Source: Anthopleura xanthogrammica (taxonomy: Eukaryota > Cnidaria > Anthozoa > Actiniaria > Actiniidae). From it: DNA of 64,000 bases. The notes under the pieces are model-generated. The model did not search any database. It was not told the DNA's origin and worked only from the letters and a program-made list of their open reading frames with translations. Below, in pieces: positions 11,827 through 30,441 of the stretch. The stretch spans positions 436,501 to 500,500 of the forward strand of contig OZ025210.1 of the NCBI GenBank assembly GCA_964019055.1, written 5' to 3'. How positions within the stretch are numbered: position 1 is the first letter of the stretch; each line of letters begins with the position of its first letter. A program made the position numbers and the translations under genes.

Positions 11827-13814
11827 TTTTCTATCCTCTCGTTTCCTTTCCCTCTTCTGACATTCCGTGCCGTGCCGTGCCTTGTGGATACGGTATGATT
11901 TTCAAGCATTTTGATTAGATAATCGATCATTTCGTGCATTGTGATTGGTTGAATGGATATCGTCAGTTTGTAACGGTGACCGTGCCGTGGCTATCATTTA
12001 ACGCAAGCGCACAAAATCCTGTTCCTGAAATCTAAGAAGCTGTCTTTATCAAGCATTTCAAGTAACTTGTTTAAATTTTCATGTCAGATACACGGGACCT
12101 GTGTCATCTCCTCTACCTTCACTCGAAGCTCTTCCAAAGGACGCGCTTGGAATCACAAACCTTGTTCAAGACATGAAGGCAAATATTCAAACTATGAAGA
12201 AATACACCATTGAACATGACGATGGACAAGAGGGTAGCGCTGTTAGTGGAGGTACGTACTAAGGGAATGAGTCCTGGTAATATTTTTAGTAAATAAGAAG
12301 AACACAGTGTAAATAACGTTTAAACTGTACTGACGTTTTGGACGCTAGTCCTTTCTCGGAGTAAGAGAAGTAATAGGTGAAAAATCTGGTTTAAAACTGC
12401 GAAAATACATAGAAAATTTTAAACCAGATTTTGAAAAATTGTTTTTTTAAGCGAGATACACGGTGTAACATTGCGCGCAATGCTGCAGGCAATCGATGTC
12501 GCAAACCATGTCACACGACACAATTTGTTGCATTCAATGTTGCTGAGGTAGAAAACGATCCTTTTCAGTAACATTGCCTGGAATATTCCGCGCATTGTTG
12601 CACCCTGCATCAATGTTGCACGACAAGTTGCGTAATAATTGTACTGTCGATAATACCTATGACTTTTATTTTCATTGACTTCAACATATTATTCCTTGTT
12701 TCTCGACAGATTCAAATGTTAGCCAAGGAAGTGGGGACTGTGATGATGAAGACAATCCCTGCTACAGCGGTGATAGTGGCGATCGAACAAACGAAGTGGA
12801 TGACGATAGTAAGTATTATTGTTGCAGGTTCGAGTCTCTGTTGCTTCAGGTTTAGTTGTTTATTATTCATAATGCATTTCCAGTGAAGTTCTTGTTATTA
12901 TGGAGCTTGTATTTGTATTATTGGTGCTGTATTTGATTCACATTGTTGTTTATCTTTATTGTCATTTTATACACGATATTTCAAGCACGATGGAATACAT
13001 TACGCGCATCTTTGCAAAAGTGGATCTCGATTCTACTTAATTCTGGAACGTTTCGCGCAACAGCCGTTGCTTCTAGGGCTTGACACACCCCACAATAGAC
13101 CCCTTGCAGCACGTCGGAATGCAGCTCAATTTGGAGGGCAAAACAAAGGAATTTCAGACTGCTGAGAATTGGAACCTATTGTTTTGCCCTCCAAATTGAG
13201 CTGCATTCCGACGTGCTGCAAGGGGTCTATTACATAATTTCTACAACGCGATCGCGCGCAACATTTGCACTATATATTCACGTGTGGCGTGCGCTGCTAA
13301 TACGTCGCCTCTCACTAATGCGACCCGCATTCGAGTCCTGGCGAGCTTGGTGTCGTATGTTAATAGAGTTGTTTGTTGGTTCTCTCCTTTGCTTTGAGGG
13401 TTTCCTCCGGTTTTCCTCCCTCCACAAAAATCAACTTCCAAATTCCAATTTGATAAGGAATTGATTGACAGATTGGAAACAAGCCTCCGTGCTTTATCTG
13501 TTCTAACCTCGTAAAAAAGGCGTACTTTCAAATCTAGGCTAATCCTGAGTAATTTAAGCATTGTTCTCTAAGCTTTGCACACGTTTTTTTCAACATCTTT
13601 TTAAAAAAACTCTTCTGAATTATTTCCAGAAAAAGAGAAGGCGAACAATGGCAAAGATTTATATTTTATCTCAACTACACCTAACTCTAATGAAGTAGGC
13701 GTTCTTGGTGGAGGACAATCTAATGTGAAAGGTTCTGGGAAAAATGGAGGAACAAGTGTAGTCGTTTCGACGCTAAATCTGCTCTTGTTGATATCAGTCT
13801 TCGCCTTTCTTTGA
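5759..13814 (+). CDS. Glypican A, GPI-anchored heparan sulfate proteoglycan core
   Basis: Seven exons join in frame: 5759-5903, 6031-6189, 8386-9083, 10486-10748, 12088-12251, 12710-12808, 13630-13814 (1713 nt, 570 residues plus stop). Residues 1-28 are a signal peptide. The Cys-rich glypican core follows, with the family signature CxxCxG...PCxxYCxxVLxxC in exon 3. Exon 6 carries the heparan sulfate attachment cluster, with Ser-Gly pairs at 484-485, 496-497 and 499-500 in acidic sequence. The C-terminus ends in a hydrophobic tail (STLNLLLLISVFAFL), as expected for GPI-anchor addition. Glypicans sit on the outer cell surface and modulate Wnt, Hedgehog, BMP and FGF signals (family knowledge). 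Intron 2 uses a GC donor, required by the reading frame and supported by the paralog. The ATG at 5759 is the only start that gives a signal peptide. It is convergent with glypican B. The family is certain; the vertebrate subgroup (GPC3/5 or GPC1/2/4/6) is not resolved. Confidence 0.93.
9160..9849 (+). repeat. 51-bp minisatellite, 13.5 copies, in glypican A intron 3
   Basis: Fourteen starts of a 51-bp unit, the last one partial. Units are nearly identical. Only the last two or three carry changes (GAG to GGG in the middle, GTG to TTG at the end). Because 51 is a multiple of three and the unit lacks stops in two frames, the array makes two long overlapping pseudo-frames of 17-residue repeats. 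It lies wholly between the donor at 9084 and the acceptor at 10485. The unit resembles an inverted-repeat end near 15440 and 15575. Confidence 0.96.
11516..11655. mobile_element. Palindromic MITE-like element, copy 1 (glypican A intron 4)
   Basis: About 140 bp flanked by inverted ends (TATAGACCCCTTGCAGCAC at the left, TGCAAGGGGTATAG at the right). The arms run inward for about 55 bases with mismatches, so most of the element folds into one hairpin. It is a diverged relative of the element at 13094-13231. There is no coding capacity, so it is non-autonomous. Confidence 0.75.
11776..11823. repeat. (CT)n microsatellite
   Basis: About 23 uninterrupted CT dinucleotides, in glypican A intron 4 just after MITE copy 1. 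Confidence 0.95.
13094..13231. mobile_element. Palindromic MITE-like element, copy 2 (glypican A intron 6)
   Basis: A nearly perfect palindrome of about 138 bp. The left arm starts AATAGACCCCTTGCAGCACG, and the right arm is its reverse complement over about 53 bases, separated by a loop of some 30 bases. It belongs to the same family as 11516-11655 and is much better preserved, so it is the more recent insertion. It may be flanked by a short AT-rich target duplication that I cannot fix. Confidence 0.82.
13275..13460 (+). mobile_element. tRNA-derived SINE copy, diverged
   Basis: It has a degenerate tRNA-like head with a B-box-like CATTCGAGTCCTGG segment. It then has the body shared with the copies at 33704-33930 and 35131-35372: GTTTGTTGGTTCTCTCCTTTG, a stretch rich in GGTTTTCC, and ATCAACTTCCAAATTCC. 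It is in glypican A intron 6, directly after MITE copy 2, and lacks the 3' part of the family. Confidence 0.6.
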
Positions 13815-14486
13815 GCTTCGGGAATATTTGAAGCAGTAATGACTTCAAGAACTGATCGGAGGACACAATGAACAGAATATAATAGAGAAACACAATGACA
13901 ATATTGAAATTGAATGGCTTTTGTTCTGGAGACTTCGAGAACGTTCAGGAAAATGAAAGTGGAAGCCATTAAAGTGCATGAATAACGCGGTAACCTAACC
14001 GCTGACCAAATAGCCATTAACAATTTTCCTCCCTAGGGGGTGTAGTGGAATGCTCGTTCGAATGACGTCAAATCGGAAAGTGCATCAAGGTGCTTGTGCT
14101 AATTCTGTCGACAAAGGAAGTGCGGGATTCCTGTGTAGTGGACCTTACTAACCGGGTTACCTGTGGAAATCCACAGGTAGTCCAACAACACTATTCCGAA
14201 GCATTTTTAAATGAAAATTATTAGCAACTTTAGATGATATTCTTCTTGGGCTATTAACTAGGTTTAAAGCCCTGCTCAGCAATCTCTCTAGTGCTGGAAA
14301 CTTAAGGATGTTACCCTTTGAGCCTGCGCTCCACATGGTCAGCAATTATAGATGCTGACCATGAAGATCACAGGCTCACAAACTTCGATGTTTATAGACA
14401 CGCTTTTAAGGTATAGTTATTGTATATAGAAGTATTTTGTTATATTTTACTTAGTGTAGTACACAGCCCAAGGCCCCAGCACACGC

Positions 14487-14526
14487 ATGGAATTGTGGGA
14501 TTAAGATTAATCCCATAATTCCATAC
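14487..14526. repeat. Short perfect hairpin
   Basis: Two 18-base arms, ATGGAATTGTGGGATTAA and TTAATCCCATAATTCCAT, are reverse complements apart from one G:T-type mismatch and are separated by about two bases. This could be a MITE core or a structured RNA element. There is no evidence of function. Confidence 0.65.
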
Positions 14527-14671
14527 GGGACATTTGATTTTTTCCCCATGACAATCTTTCCAAGACAATTTTTCCGACGCGTGCAGTTTTAAGGGGCTTG
14601 TACATAGGCGTATGTATGAAACCACTGTCAAACAGTGACATATTACCCGAAAAAAAATGACAACTTCCTAC

Positions 14672-14965
14672 CCAGCTGATCTGAAATAGTGACGTAGAAA
14701 TGACGTCACTGCAAAACTGAGGTGTCACGAAGCCTGCGAAAATAAATTTTATAGATAAAATCCAGATTTTTTTGAGAAAAATCCAGATTGTCAGGCGAGA
14801 TTTTTGATATTTTGTATACATTTATTATATTCATTATTACGTAGGAAAATAAAATAAAGAAATAATCGTTTCCCGAGTCGCTGAGCTACTAAGGATGACA
14901 CCTCAGTTTCGCAAATTTTCTCAATTCTGATTGGTTAATTTTTTTTTCTCAGATCAGCTGGACAT
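14672..14965. mobile_element. Inverted-repeat element, MITE-like remnant
   Basis: The left segment (CAGCTGATCTGA ... AAACTGAGGTGTCA, 14672-14735) recurs inverted at 14893-14965, with a different filler between the two blocks on each side. This looks like a short inverted-repeat transposon with indels in its arms. It has no coding capacity. Confidence 0.5.
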
Positions 14966-15091
14966 AATAATAGTGTTTTAAAAATACAAAGAAAAATTTT
15001 CAAATATATTGGATCTGAATCGCAGAATCTTCCAGAAGGATTTGCGTCACAAGCCATGCATTATGGGATACTGCCCGGGTAAAAAAGCTCC

Positions 15092-15200
15092 ATTTTAGAG
15101 TATAAATCCCATGGTACATTGCGCATGGTTTTAGAGTAGGAATCCCATGGTACATTGCGCAAGTTTTAAATGTACACATCCCATGGTGCAATGCGCACAC
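15092..15200. repeat. Three diverged tandem units
   Basis: The segment ATCCCATGGTACATTGCGCA occurs three times (near 15107, 15145 and 15178) at 33-38 base spacing, with changes in the third copy. It is a small local tandem expansion. Confidence 0.7.
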
Positions 15201-16737
15201 TTAAATAGTCTTGTGTAATTTGGCCCGATACTCGCATACACGGATTCTTGCCGTCTCTTATACAAACATAACTTATAATCTGTGTAGTAAAATAAATGTA
15301 GTTTGGAAAAGCTTGATATCTCATGTAACACATGTAATAAACAAGTAACAAGGCCAAGGTAAGGCGAGCTTCAAAATTAACCTTTCATGACATATAAAAA
15401 CTGTTGTCTTAAAAGCAATGTTTCCCTTGGGTATAATATTGTCCCATTTCAGACCATGTGTCATTCCCTAGACTATCATTTCTTTGTTTAACGGTTGCTC
15501 ATGAGAAGACACATGAATATGGATATAACTCAAGCAAAGAATCTTATTCTCAAGAGAACTCGGGCGTGTGGTTTGAAATGGGAAAAATTATTCCCAAAAA
15601 GAGGTCTATTGACAACCGAACTTAAAACATGTTGGGGTCCCTACGATAGGTAGGCAAAGGGTAAGAAATCCTGTTATCCCCCCCCCCCTCCCCGTTCACT
15701 TTTTGTTCCTCCTTAAAGCTACAGCACGAGAGCGCTTATCATATTTCTGTCATTATAGAACTCCAGACGAGACACGTTTTCATCATGTTTTTGGCTTCAA
15801 TCCATCAAATTTACCAAGGTGAAATTTTGATTGACCGTCGTAGAATCCTCGTACGGAAGCCAAAAGTTTATGAAGGTCAAACACAAACAGACACATCAAT
15901 CTCTATAAAATAAATACACAAGACAGAATGTTTTGTTAAATTAGAAAGTATTTGTCATATATTATGATACATTAGAGCATGGTAGATTATAATAACTGAC
16001 AAAAAATTTACACACATCTTATCTGGTATTTCTCGTTTCCCTTCGTAAAAATCCTAACTCAAATCACAAACACTAAAATACATAACGTTTGGTCTGCTTC
16101 TAGACGACCTAACGTAAATATATCTATGTCAGGTTATGGTAAAATGTGTGATGATAAATTTTTGTATTAAAAGTTGCTATGGCAACGATTCCTGGTATAA
16201 TTTGACGCCATTTTTTTCTGGTGCTCAGCACACGTGTTGTCGCGCGCTTTTCCATCTTTCTTCACTTATATTATCGACGTCTTTGATTCATAAGTTTTCA
16301 AATGCTTCTGTGTAAACGGTCCACGTATATAAGAACAATTAAGAATACAGCTTTCTTTCTTAAAAACAAAAAAATAAATCTTTAAAAAAATCACTCAAAA
16401 ACACCGATGCGGACTTCATTTTGTCGAGATCTTTTCCTGGCCTTCTTGCTGCCGTTTTTTTGATCTGTAACACTGGGTTTCATAGTTAAAAACTCCCCAG
16501 TTTGTCTTGCATATAACCATTGTACATTTGCATACAGTTCGATACAAAAACTTTTGCGAGATTTCTCTCATCGCCTCCATGTTGAAGAAACAGTCTACTC
16601 GCATTCGTGGCCGACTTTGTTCATATATTTACAATTCTTTTCAACGACATGTTATCAAAAACTGAACTTCGCGAGTAAGACTGGTCTATATAACCCTCGT
16701 TTGTCTTAGAAAATAAAATCAATCTCCTTCAAGCTAT

Positions 16738-23737
<7,000 letters not shown>

Positions 23738-26414
23738 TTTGGTTGTGTAGACGAAAAGCAACGGTAATGGACTCAGATAGTCTTATTTGAGTCGGTGGGT
23801 AGACCTGATCGACGCGTGGTGTTACTAAACTTCGTTACTCGGTCGATCGCGATCGTGAAAAAGGATCACTTGCTCGCTGTTCTCTGCAATGGAAAAATAA
23901 TGCGAGAGCAATTTTTAACAGCAGGGTGGCGAAAGAACACCGTACGACTCTCCGTGGAATGCTACACGTCGAGTCGATAATTACTTTGCTTGTCTCCGAT
24001 GACAAGGGCACACAATCAGAGCCTTGCATTACGTAAAAGGAGGGCGGGAGTTGGACTACACCGCCAACCAATCAAAACCCTAAGTGGGAAATTCCATAAA
24101 TCATACTATTTTTGACAGTTGTTCTTCAATCTTTTAAAGAACGCCAGTAAAATCATGATGTTTACTTGGATAACACTGCACAGAAACACTTGAAGAACAA
24201 GCTTTAGTCTGTGGAGACTGACCTATGAACTGTCCATTATCAGTATACATCCATGGCTTATGCCTCAGAATGTGATTTATTCAAATCTTTCTTGACGTTT
24301 TCAAACAAACTTAATTTTTTTTGATAATCGCTTTTGTCTTAGCAGTAGAAGGGATTACAAAGAGACCCGCATAGGAGTTTAGGCAGGCCCAATGAAAAAC
24401 GTCCTTCTTCTATGAAAGGCTTAAAACTTTGACCACAATGGACCGTATTTAACCTAAGAGGTGTTAAAAGACTTACATTTATGCATGGGCGAGACGTTTC
24501 AAAGTAATCAGCTTCATACTCCGTGTGAATTTTATGACTCAGACTCTAAAACAGCCAAAAGGAAAGAAGCTTAAATTTTAATGTCAAGATCTCAAACGCA
24601 AATGCTTCTTAGACTTGAGATAGGAAAACGTTGACAGAGTCAACATTCAAAGACAAGAAAAGATGTCAGAGGATTGGCATTTCCTGGCATTTCTGTCGGA
24701 CCAAAAATTCCTTTCTTCTTTCTCTCTCTCTCTCACTTTTTCTTTTCGTTCACAAAAGAGGGCTGGTTTGCTTTCTTGTTTTTGGACAAAAGACTATGAC
24801 TCATAGTTTTCTACTGTTATTAAATTCACACAGTAACAAACCCACTAAAAATATCGAACTCATTGAAGTTATAAATGAAAGCTTTCATGACAAACTTTGT
24901 CGAAATGGTACTTTTAAACGATATGAAAAACGGTAAAAAAAATTGACTGTTCAAAAATTTACGAGACAAACATGTTGTTTTTACTGTTATTTTAATTCTA
25001 TCCCCAAGATAGCTGGCTCAAAGATTTTATTCTAACAAACAATTCGGCGCACGCAGACACATTTAAGACTTAGACTCCTTTATACGAATATATTTTAGCG
25101 CCTTTAGAATTGGTTGAGATTGAAACCCACTTTCCAACATTTACTTAATTAAATACATCAGCTTGAAAATGAATGCCTTTGTTTATCAACAAACACCAGG
25201 AAAAACACACAGAGATAAGTTTGTAATAAAACTAGAACAATTAGTTTGAAAATACATAAGTTTTGTCATTATTTTGGATTGTTTGTGCACACGACGTCCA
25301 GAAATATAGATTTTAAATCAATAAATCTTTTAGAACATCTCAATCCATTCAAAGAACGTACTATACATGACATCAATAATTCAGTCCAAAAAAAAATGTT
25401 TTCGAAATCCTGAAATATCGCTGTCAAAGAAAAATATTTTTCTTCTTCTGAATAACAAAAGCTGGCACAAAACAAACAAACAAACATAAGAATGAAAATG
25501 AAACTTGCTCAAAGTTTCAAAATTTGTTTAAAAGTTAGTTTTGGAAATGAAAATTTGGAAAAGATATTTTCGGAGTAACAGAGATATTTCTCGAAAAATA
25601 ACACTCAGTCAAGTCCGTAATATGGCTCAGTAGGATCCAGGAAAAAACTACCAGTATGGGGTAGGAGATGTAGAAGCAACAGAAAAATAGAAGTAAAATT
25701 CTACATATTCCCCGAAGAATTTCAATTATTTTTTCTATCATTTTAAGATTGTCTAGAAGACGGAAGTTTTAAGTTTTGACAGTATTTATTTTTTATTTTC
25801 AAAGTGAATATAAACATTGCATTTTTAGAATACTCTGTGGAGATTTCCTAGCCTAAAGTCAAATATTTTTGATCCGTAGACGTCTATAGTCATAGGAAAC
25901 GGCTAATGATAATCGCCTTGCTTTTGCGGTTTTCGAGTGTGGGTTAAAGGATGTCTGACATAAAGTATAATGATACCATATCGGGTAGAAAACCTAACCT
26001 TATGTAGACTAATATTAAAATAGTTCTTATCTGAACATTTTTTATCAAACTTCAATGTTTATTTAAGAGAAATATTCGCTTTTGATTCCACGATAATTGA
26101 ATAAGCACATACTATTAACGTTCGGACTGGTTTTTATTTTATTTTCACCTTTCGTTCTTTTTAAGATATAATAAAATCTCTCACTTGTATGCTGATGGAT
26201 TGCCAATAATCTATTTTTAAAAAAAACGATCGAAAAAACTGCTAAGGAAGATGAAACGAAGTTCAAAAAAAAAATGCCTTTGCTCTAGAGACTTTATGTA
26301 TTTTTGTATTGGTTCCCGCGAATCCATTCTCAACTTTACCGCCCTTTTGAAGTCACGTGACCACCGTCCCAAGATCGCGACCTGGATTCAAAAGATATAT
26401 TTTACATCTCCGAC

Positions 26415-26646
26415 CTTGACCGATGATATTGTGATACTTATAGAACATGCAATTAGTACAAGAACAAACTAAAGAGAGGTCAAACAAAATATTTTGACGA
26501 TTTTCCAAGTTTTTTTTCCAAGATCTTTTTCTTGACCGACGATATTGTGATACTTATAGAACATGCAATTAGTACAAGAACAAACTAAAGAGAGGTCAAA
26601 CAAAACATTTTGACGATTTTCCAAGGTTTTTTTTCCAAGATCTTTT
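26415..26646. repeat. 116-bp tandem duplication
   Basis: The segment starting CTTGACCGATGATATTGTGA at 26415 repeats at 26531 with only a few substitutions, through the run TTTTTTTCCAAGATCTTTTT. It is a recent simple duplication of non-coding DNA. Confidence 0.9.
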
Positions 26647-28460
26647 TCTGATGTAATAATGAGGTATGGTCACGTGGCAGGAAGAAGTATGATTGGAGGA
26701 TAGCTATCAACGCATTATGAAAGAAATTTTTAGTCAAATTCGAGTTTTGTTTTATTTATAAGACTTCAGTATATTTATAAGACTTCAGTATATTTGAGCC
26801 ATTAAGATATTAAAAAGTAACGATTCTAGATTGACTTAAATTTCAGTTCAATTGAGGCTTGAACATGTGGTTCTGGTAAAGTTAGAGAAAGCCGAACCCC
26901 CGGGGCAGTCCAGCGGCATGTACGTCCTTATTCGGGTTTAGTATAATTTATCAATCATCTTCAAAAGAAAAAGTGTCCAAAATAAAGATGAATGAGAATT
27001 ACATCGTAAACCTATTAAGATTGACCTTACTTATTGTTCACCAAGCAAACTAGCTTGTAATTTTCAAACAAGTTTCGATTGGAACATCGCCGAAAAATTG
27101 AGAGCTAGCTGCACAATGCATGTTTATTTTTTTTAATATAAAATTTTACCAAATTATACTTTAATCCTTTGAGACCCTGCTCTTTCAACGCCTTTTGACA
27201 AGTGGGGCTATTTTTGGTGTTCAGAATAGTTGTGTTAAATTTGACCAAATTCAGTTTTGACTTCTTCATGAAACTTGAATCTCAAAACAAACAATCATAA
27301 ATGGCGATGATAGAATGACAATCTGTTTTCGCTGTATTTCGGTATCTTTTACTCTTGTCAGTATAAATTCATTCATTTTTCTTGGCAAAGGCTCCAAAAG
27401 GCTTGGCCGTCATTGACAGTTCAAGTATTTCCCTTATGGTATGACTTGCAGAAAATTCGCAGAAAAATCTCGAATGTTTATGATTCTAAGTTATCAGTCA
27501 TCAAAAAGTGCTTGGCATTGTGCTCTAGGCCACATTTGTTATCACTAATCCTTGGATGAATCATTTATGTACACCAAAAAAAGCGCTCGCGACTCTTGAC
27601 AAATTTTTATAAATTGCTTGTAATTTGGAGGCCACCGAGCTTGGTTTTTGCTCATTTTTAACCCGCATTGTAAAATATTTAAATGTGAAGTCCATAAATT
27701 GCTATTTAAGTGGTTTTTTTGAAAGCTTTTAAAAGTTAATTCGCTGAACAATGCTGTGAGGAATTCATTTCTTTGTGTTTATTATTTTGGACTTCCGTTT
27801 CTTGGTCCAAAATGAATTAGCGGTGTGTTCTCAAGTCAGACTTTGTTGGCTTATCGATGGTTTCGATCTTCCCCCGTTCTCAAATACAACCAATATCAAC
27901 TGATATCGTGTTTCCTGTAATCCATTCAACAATTTCTGATATACAGACACGTTATGGAAGGAAAGAGTCCTACGTGCAGAGCGGCACTTTTGCTTGTTTA
28001 CGTTTGACCCTGTTTAACTTGAATAGAATTGATGTAAAACTCTATAAATCTACCGCCCTAAAACCCAAACAGATTAGAAGTGACAATCCGAGTTAGAAAC
28101 AAGTCCAAAGGTCTTCAAGTGAGCTAAACATTCGCTTATAAGCTCATAATAAAGCATACCAGTCCTTCGTCAAGAAGACACATGATTATTCGAAATAAAC
28201 AGTTAGGGACCAGAACGAACCTATATAATGTATTTGCATTCCTCCAGGCAAGAAAAATAATATATATAAGAGAAATACCGACCTGAAATCGCTATGTCGA
28301 ATCCAAACTTTTATACTGTGTCACAGAATATGACTGCTTGTTTTGTCTTCGGGCAGTTTTTAATGATGTGATTGTTGCAAAGAAACTGGTGCTCATGAAT
28401 GAAGCAATCCTTCAGCGCTGGGTCGTCAATTTACATGATTTATTCCTGGCGATGTATGAT

Positions 28461-30441
28461 ACCCTCCCGCGATCCAATTTTATCGTGTCAGCGGTTGTGT
28501 AATCTAATTATATACGTAATGCAATAGATGATATAGTGGTCAAGCTCCCCTTCATTTTCCAGATCATGACACTGAAATAAAATTTATAACTAACTTAAGG
28601 TTACTGGAGACCTTCGCGGGTAAAATGTTTCTAAAAAAAAAAAATATTTCACTAATTCAAAATTGTTATATTAATCTTTCTTTTTGAACAAAAATTGTTT
28701 CGAAATTTTTGAAAGTTTGCTAGTTATTTAAAAAAAACATGATTTGAAGGGAAAATAAATCAAAACCGAAGGCGTCGTGATCCTCGTTAATCCTATTATA
28801 CTTGAGTCGGTTACTCTTTTGATTTTCCCGCGTGATGAAATTCGTATCCTACCACGCTTCCGTCGAAACTCTGGCGCTTTCTGATTTCTTTTTCGTTTTG
28901 AATACGCTATACTTTCGATACCTTTGTGAATCCGATATCACAAAATAAACTCACGCGCTGATTGGTCCGAGATGACGAATATGTGACGTATATAGCGATC
29001 AGGGATCCCGCAAAAAATTTTTTTTGCTTTTGTCTTATTATCACTTGATTTTCTTAACCTATGGCATTAAGAAACAATCAAAAAAAGAAGATTAGTTTGA
29101 TCGATTTTACAACATTTCCCTATCTTTAAATGAGTTAATAGGGTATATAGTTTTGTTCAATTTCAATAAAATTTGGCAAACAGTATGAATAAGTATGGAT
29201 AAACAAAAGGGTGTGAGCGATTTTTGATATTTTGATTATTTCGTCTTTTATGCGGTAAAACGTCAGCCGACATGGAAATATTTCGCTAACACTCCAACTT
29301 AAATATTTAATATCTTTTTAACAAATCAAAAAATCAAAAAACCCTCACACTTTTTTGTAGTTTATCTTTCGCTAATTCACCTAGTGAAGTTCTTTTGGAT
29401 ATACGCGCTAACGCCATGTCCATTAATTCACATCTACGGAACGTACCCGTTTTGTGTTTAAGGCCCTGGCATCGTTTCAAATTAATATATTGCTTTCAAA
29501 AACAAATTTGTCGTAATCTTTATCATATGAGCTTTAAAACGATATATAGTTTTATAGGGTTTTGTTTAAAGTGTTGCGTAGAGAGAGTTTTAAACGAAAG
29601 ATACCCCTGAAGGTCTCCAGTAACCTTAAATTGATTTGCGAAATCCATATTTGCTTGCACAACTGATTTAAAGTAAATTGAAGTAAATAATGAAGAAAAA
29701 AAAGAGATTTTTTTAGAGAGTTTTATGTCCTTAAACTCCGCGTGTTTTGTTCGATCGCATGCTAACGACAAAGATAAAGGTCACAAGAGGTTTTCGAGTA
29801 CAGTTAAAATAATTAATCAAAGTAATATACGTTATAACTCTTCTATAGAAAAAAGAATGTGGACAATATTTTCACGCAAGCTGCATTGGGCTTGAATTTT
29901 CTGAAGCCCTGTCCAGACCGTTTTTTCACTGTCCATAATGTATATTTTTTTACCTAGAGTTTTTTTTTGTGTACAGACTGATTTAATCAAAACATTCTAC
30001 TGATAATGATTTTCATACAAGGTAACGAAACAAATACTCATAACCAGTCATAGTTAATTTTTCAAAACAATTAAAAGTATTTGGTTTTACTGATTTGGTC
30101 TCAATAGTATTTCAATATTATTTCTAGATCTTTTCTTTAGAGAATATGCAACGAATTTGAGTTAATTCAGTAATTAAATAATGTTTATTCTCAAAAAAGC
30201 ATAAGTGAAAAGTTAACAATTTCAGCTGAGCAGGTAAACCACCGGATGCAATTTAGATTTTATAAAGGGTTCAACTGGACTCAATAATAATAATCTATCC
30301 CTCTATAGAAAAAAAAAAAAAGATTCTGAGTACTCAAGTGTAATAAATTCTAGCGTGACCCAGGCATTGCATTACGTATGTATTATGCATATAATTAGAT
30401 TACACAACCGCTGACACGATAAAATTGGATCGCGGGAGGGT
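28461..30441. mobile_element. Transposon with long terminal inverted repeats, about 2 kb
   Basis: The left end begins ACCCTCCCGCGATCCAATTT and the right end is its reverse complement. The arms match over about 55-65 bases with one small indel. No transposase frame is visible inside, so the element is non-autonomous or decayed. A second inverted-repeat element (28599-29625) sits inside it. A 23-base sequence beginning AATGAAGCAATCCTTC occurs at 28398-28420 and again, in the same direction, at 30445-30467. It is outside the left terminus by 40 bases and outside the right by 3. Confidence 0.75.
28599..29625. mobile_element. Inner element flanked by TTAA, about 1 kb
   Basis: The ends GGTTACTGGAGACCTTC and GAAGGTCTCCAGTAACC are perfect inverted repeats. 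Each is directly flanked by TTAA (28595-28598 and 29626-29629), the target duplication typical of piggyBac-like and a few other superfamilies. There is no coding frame of note inside. By position it inserted into the larger element at 28461-30441, so it is the younger of the two. The superfamily is inferred from TTAA alone. Confidence 0.72.

Larger units (their letters stand above)
13815..16737. other. Intergenic region between the convergent glypican genes
   Basis: Presumed 3' UTRs of both glypicans lie here. I see no gene. The region holds a compact hairpin (14487-14526), an inverted-repeat element (14672-14965), a short tandem triplication (about 15092-15196) and a pyrimidine/C run near 15680. 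A pair of short inverted segments near 15440 and 15575 resembles the unit of the 9160-9849 minisatellite. Confidence 0.6.

Noticed and set aside
13601..14023. 140-residue minus-strand frame
   Set aside because: Antisense shadow of the last glypican A exon.
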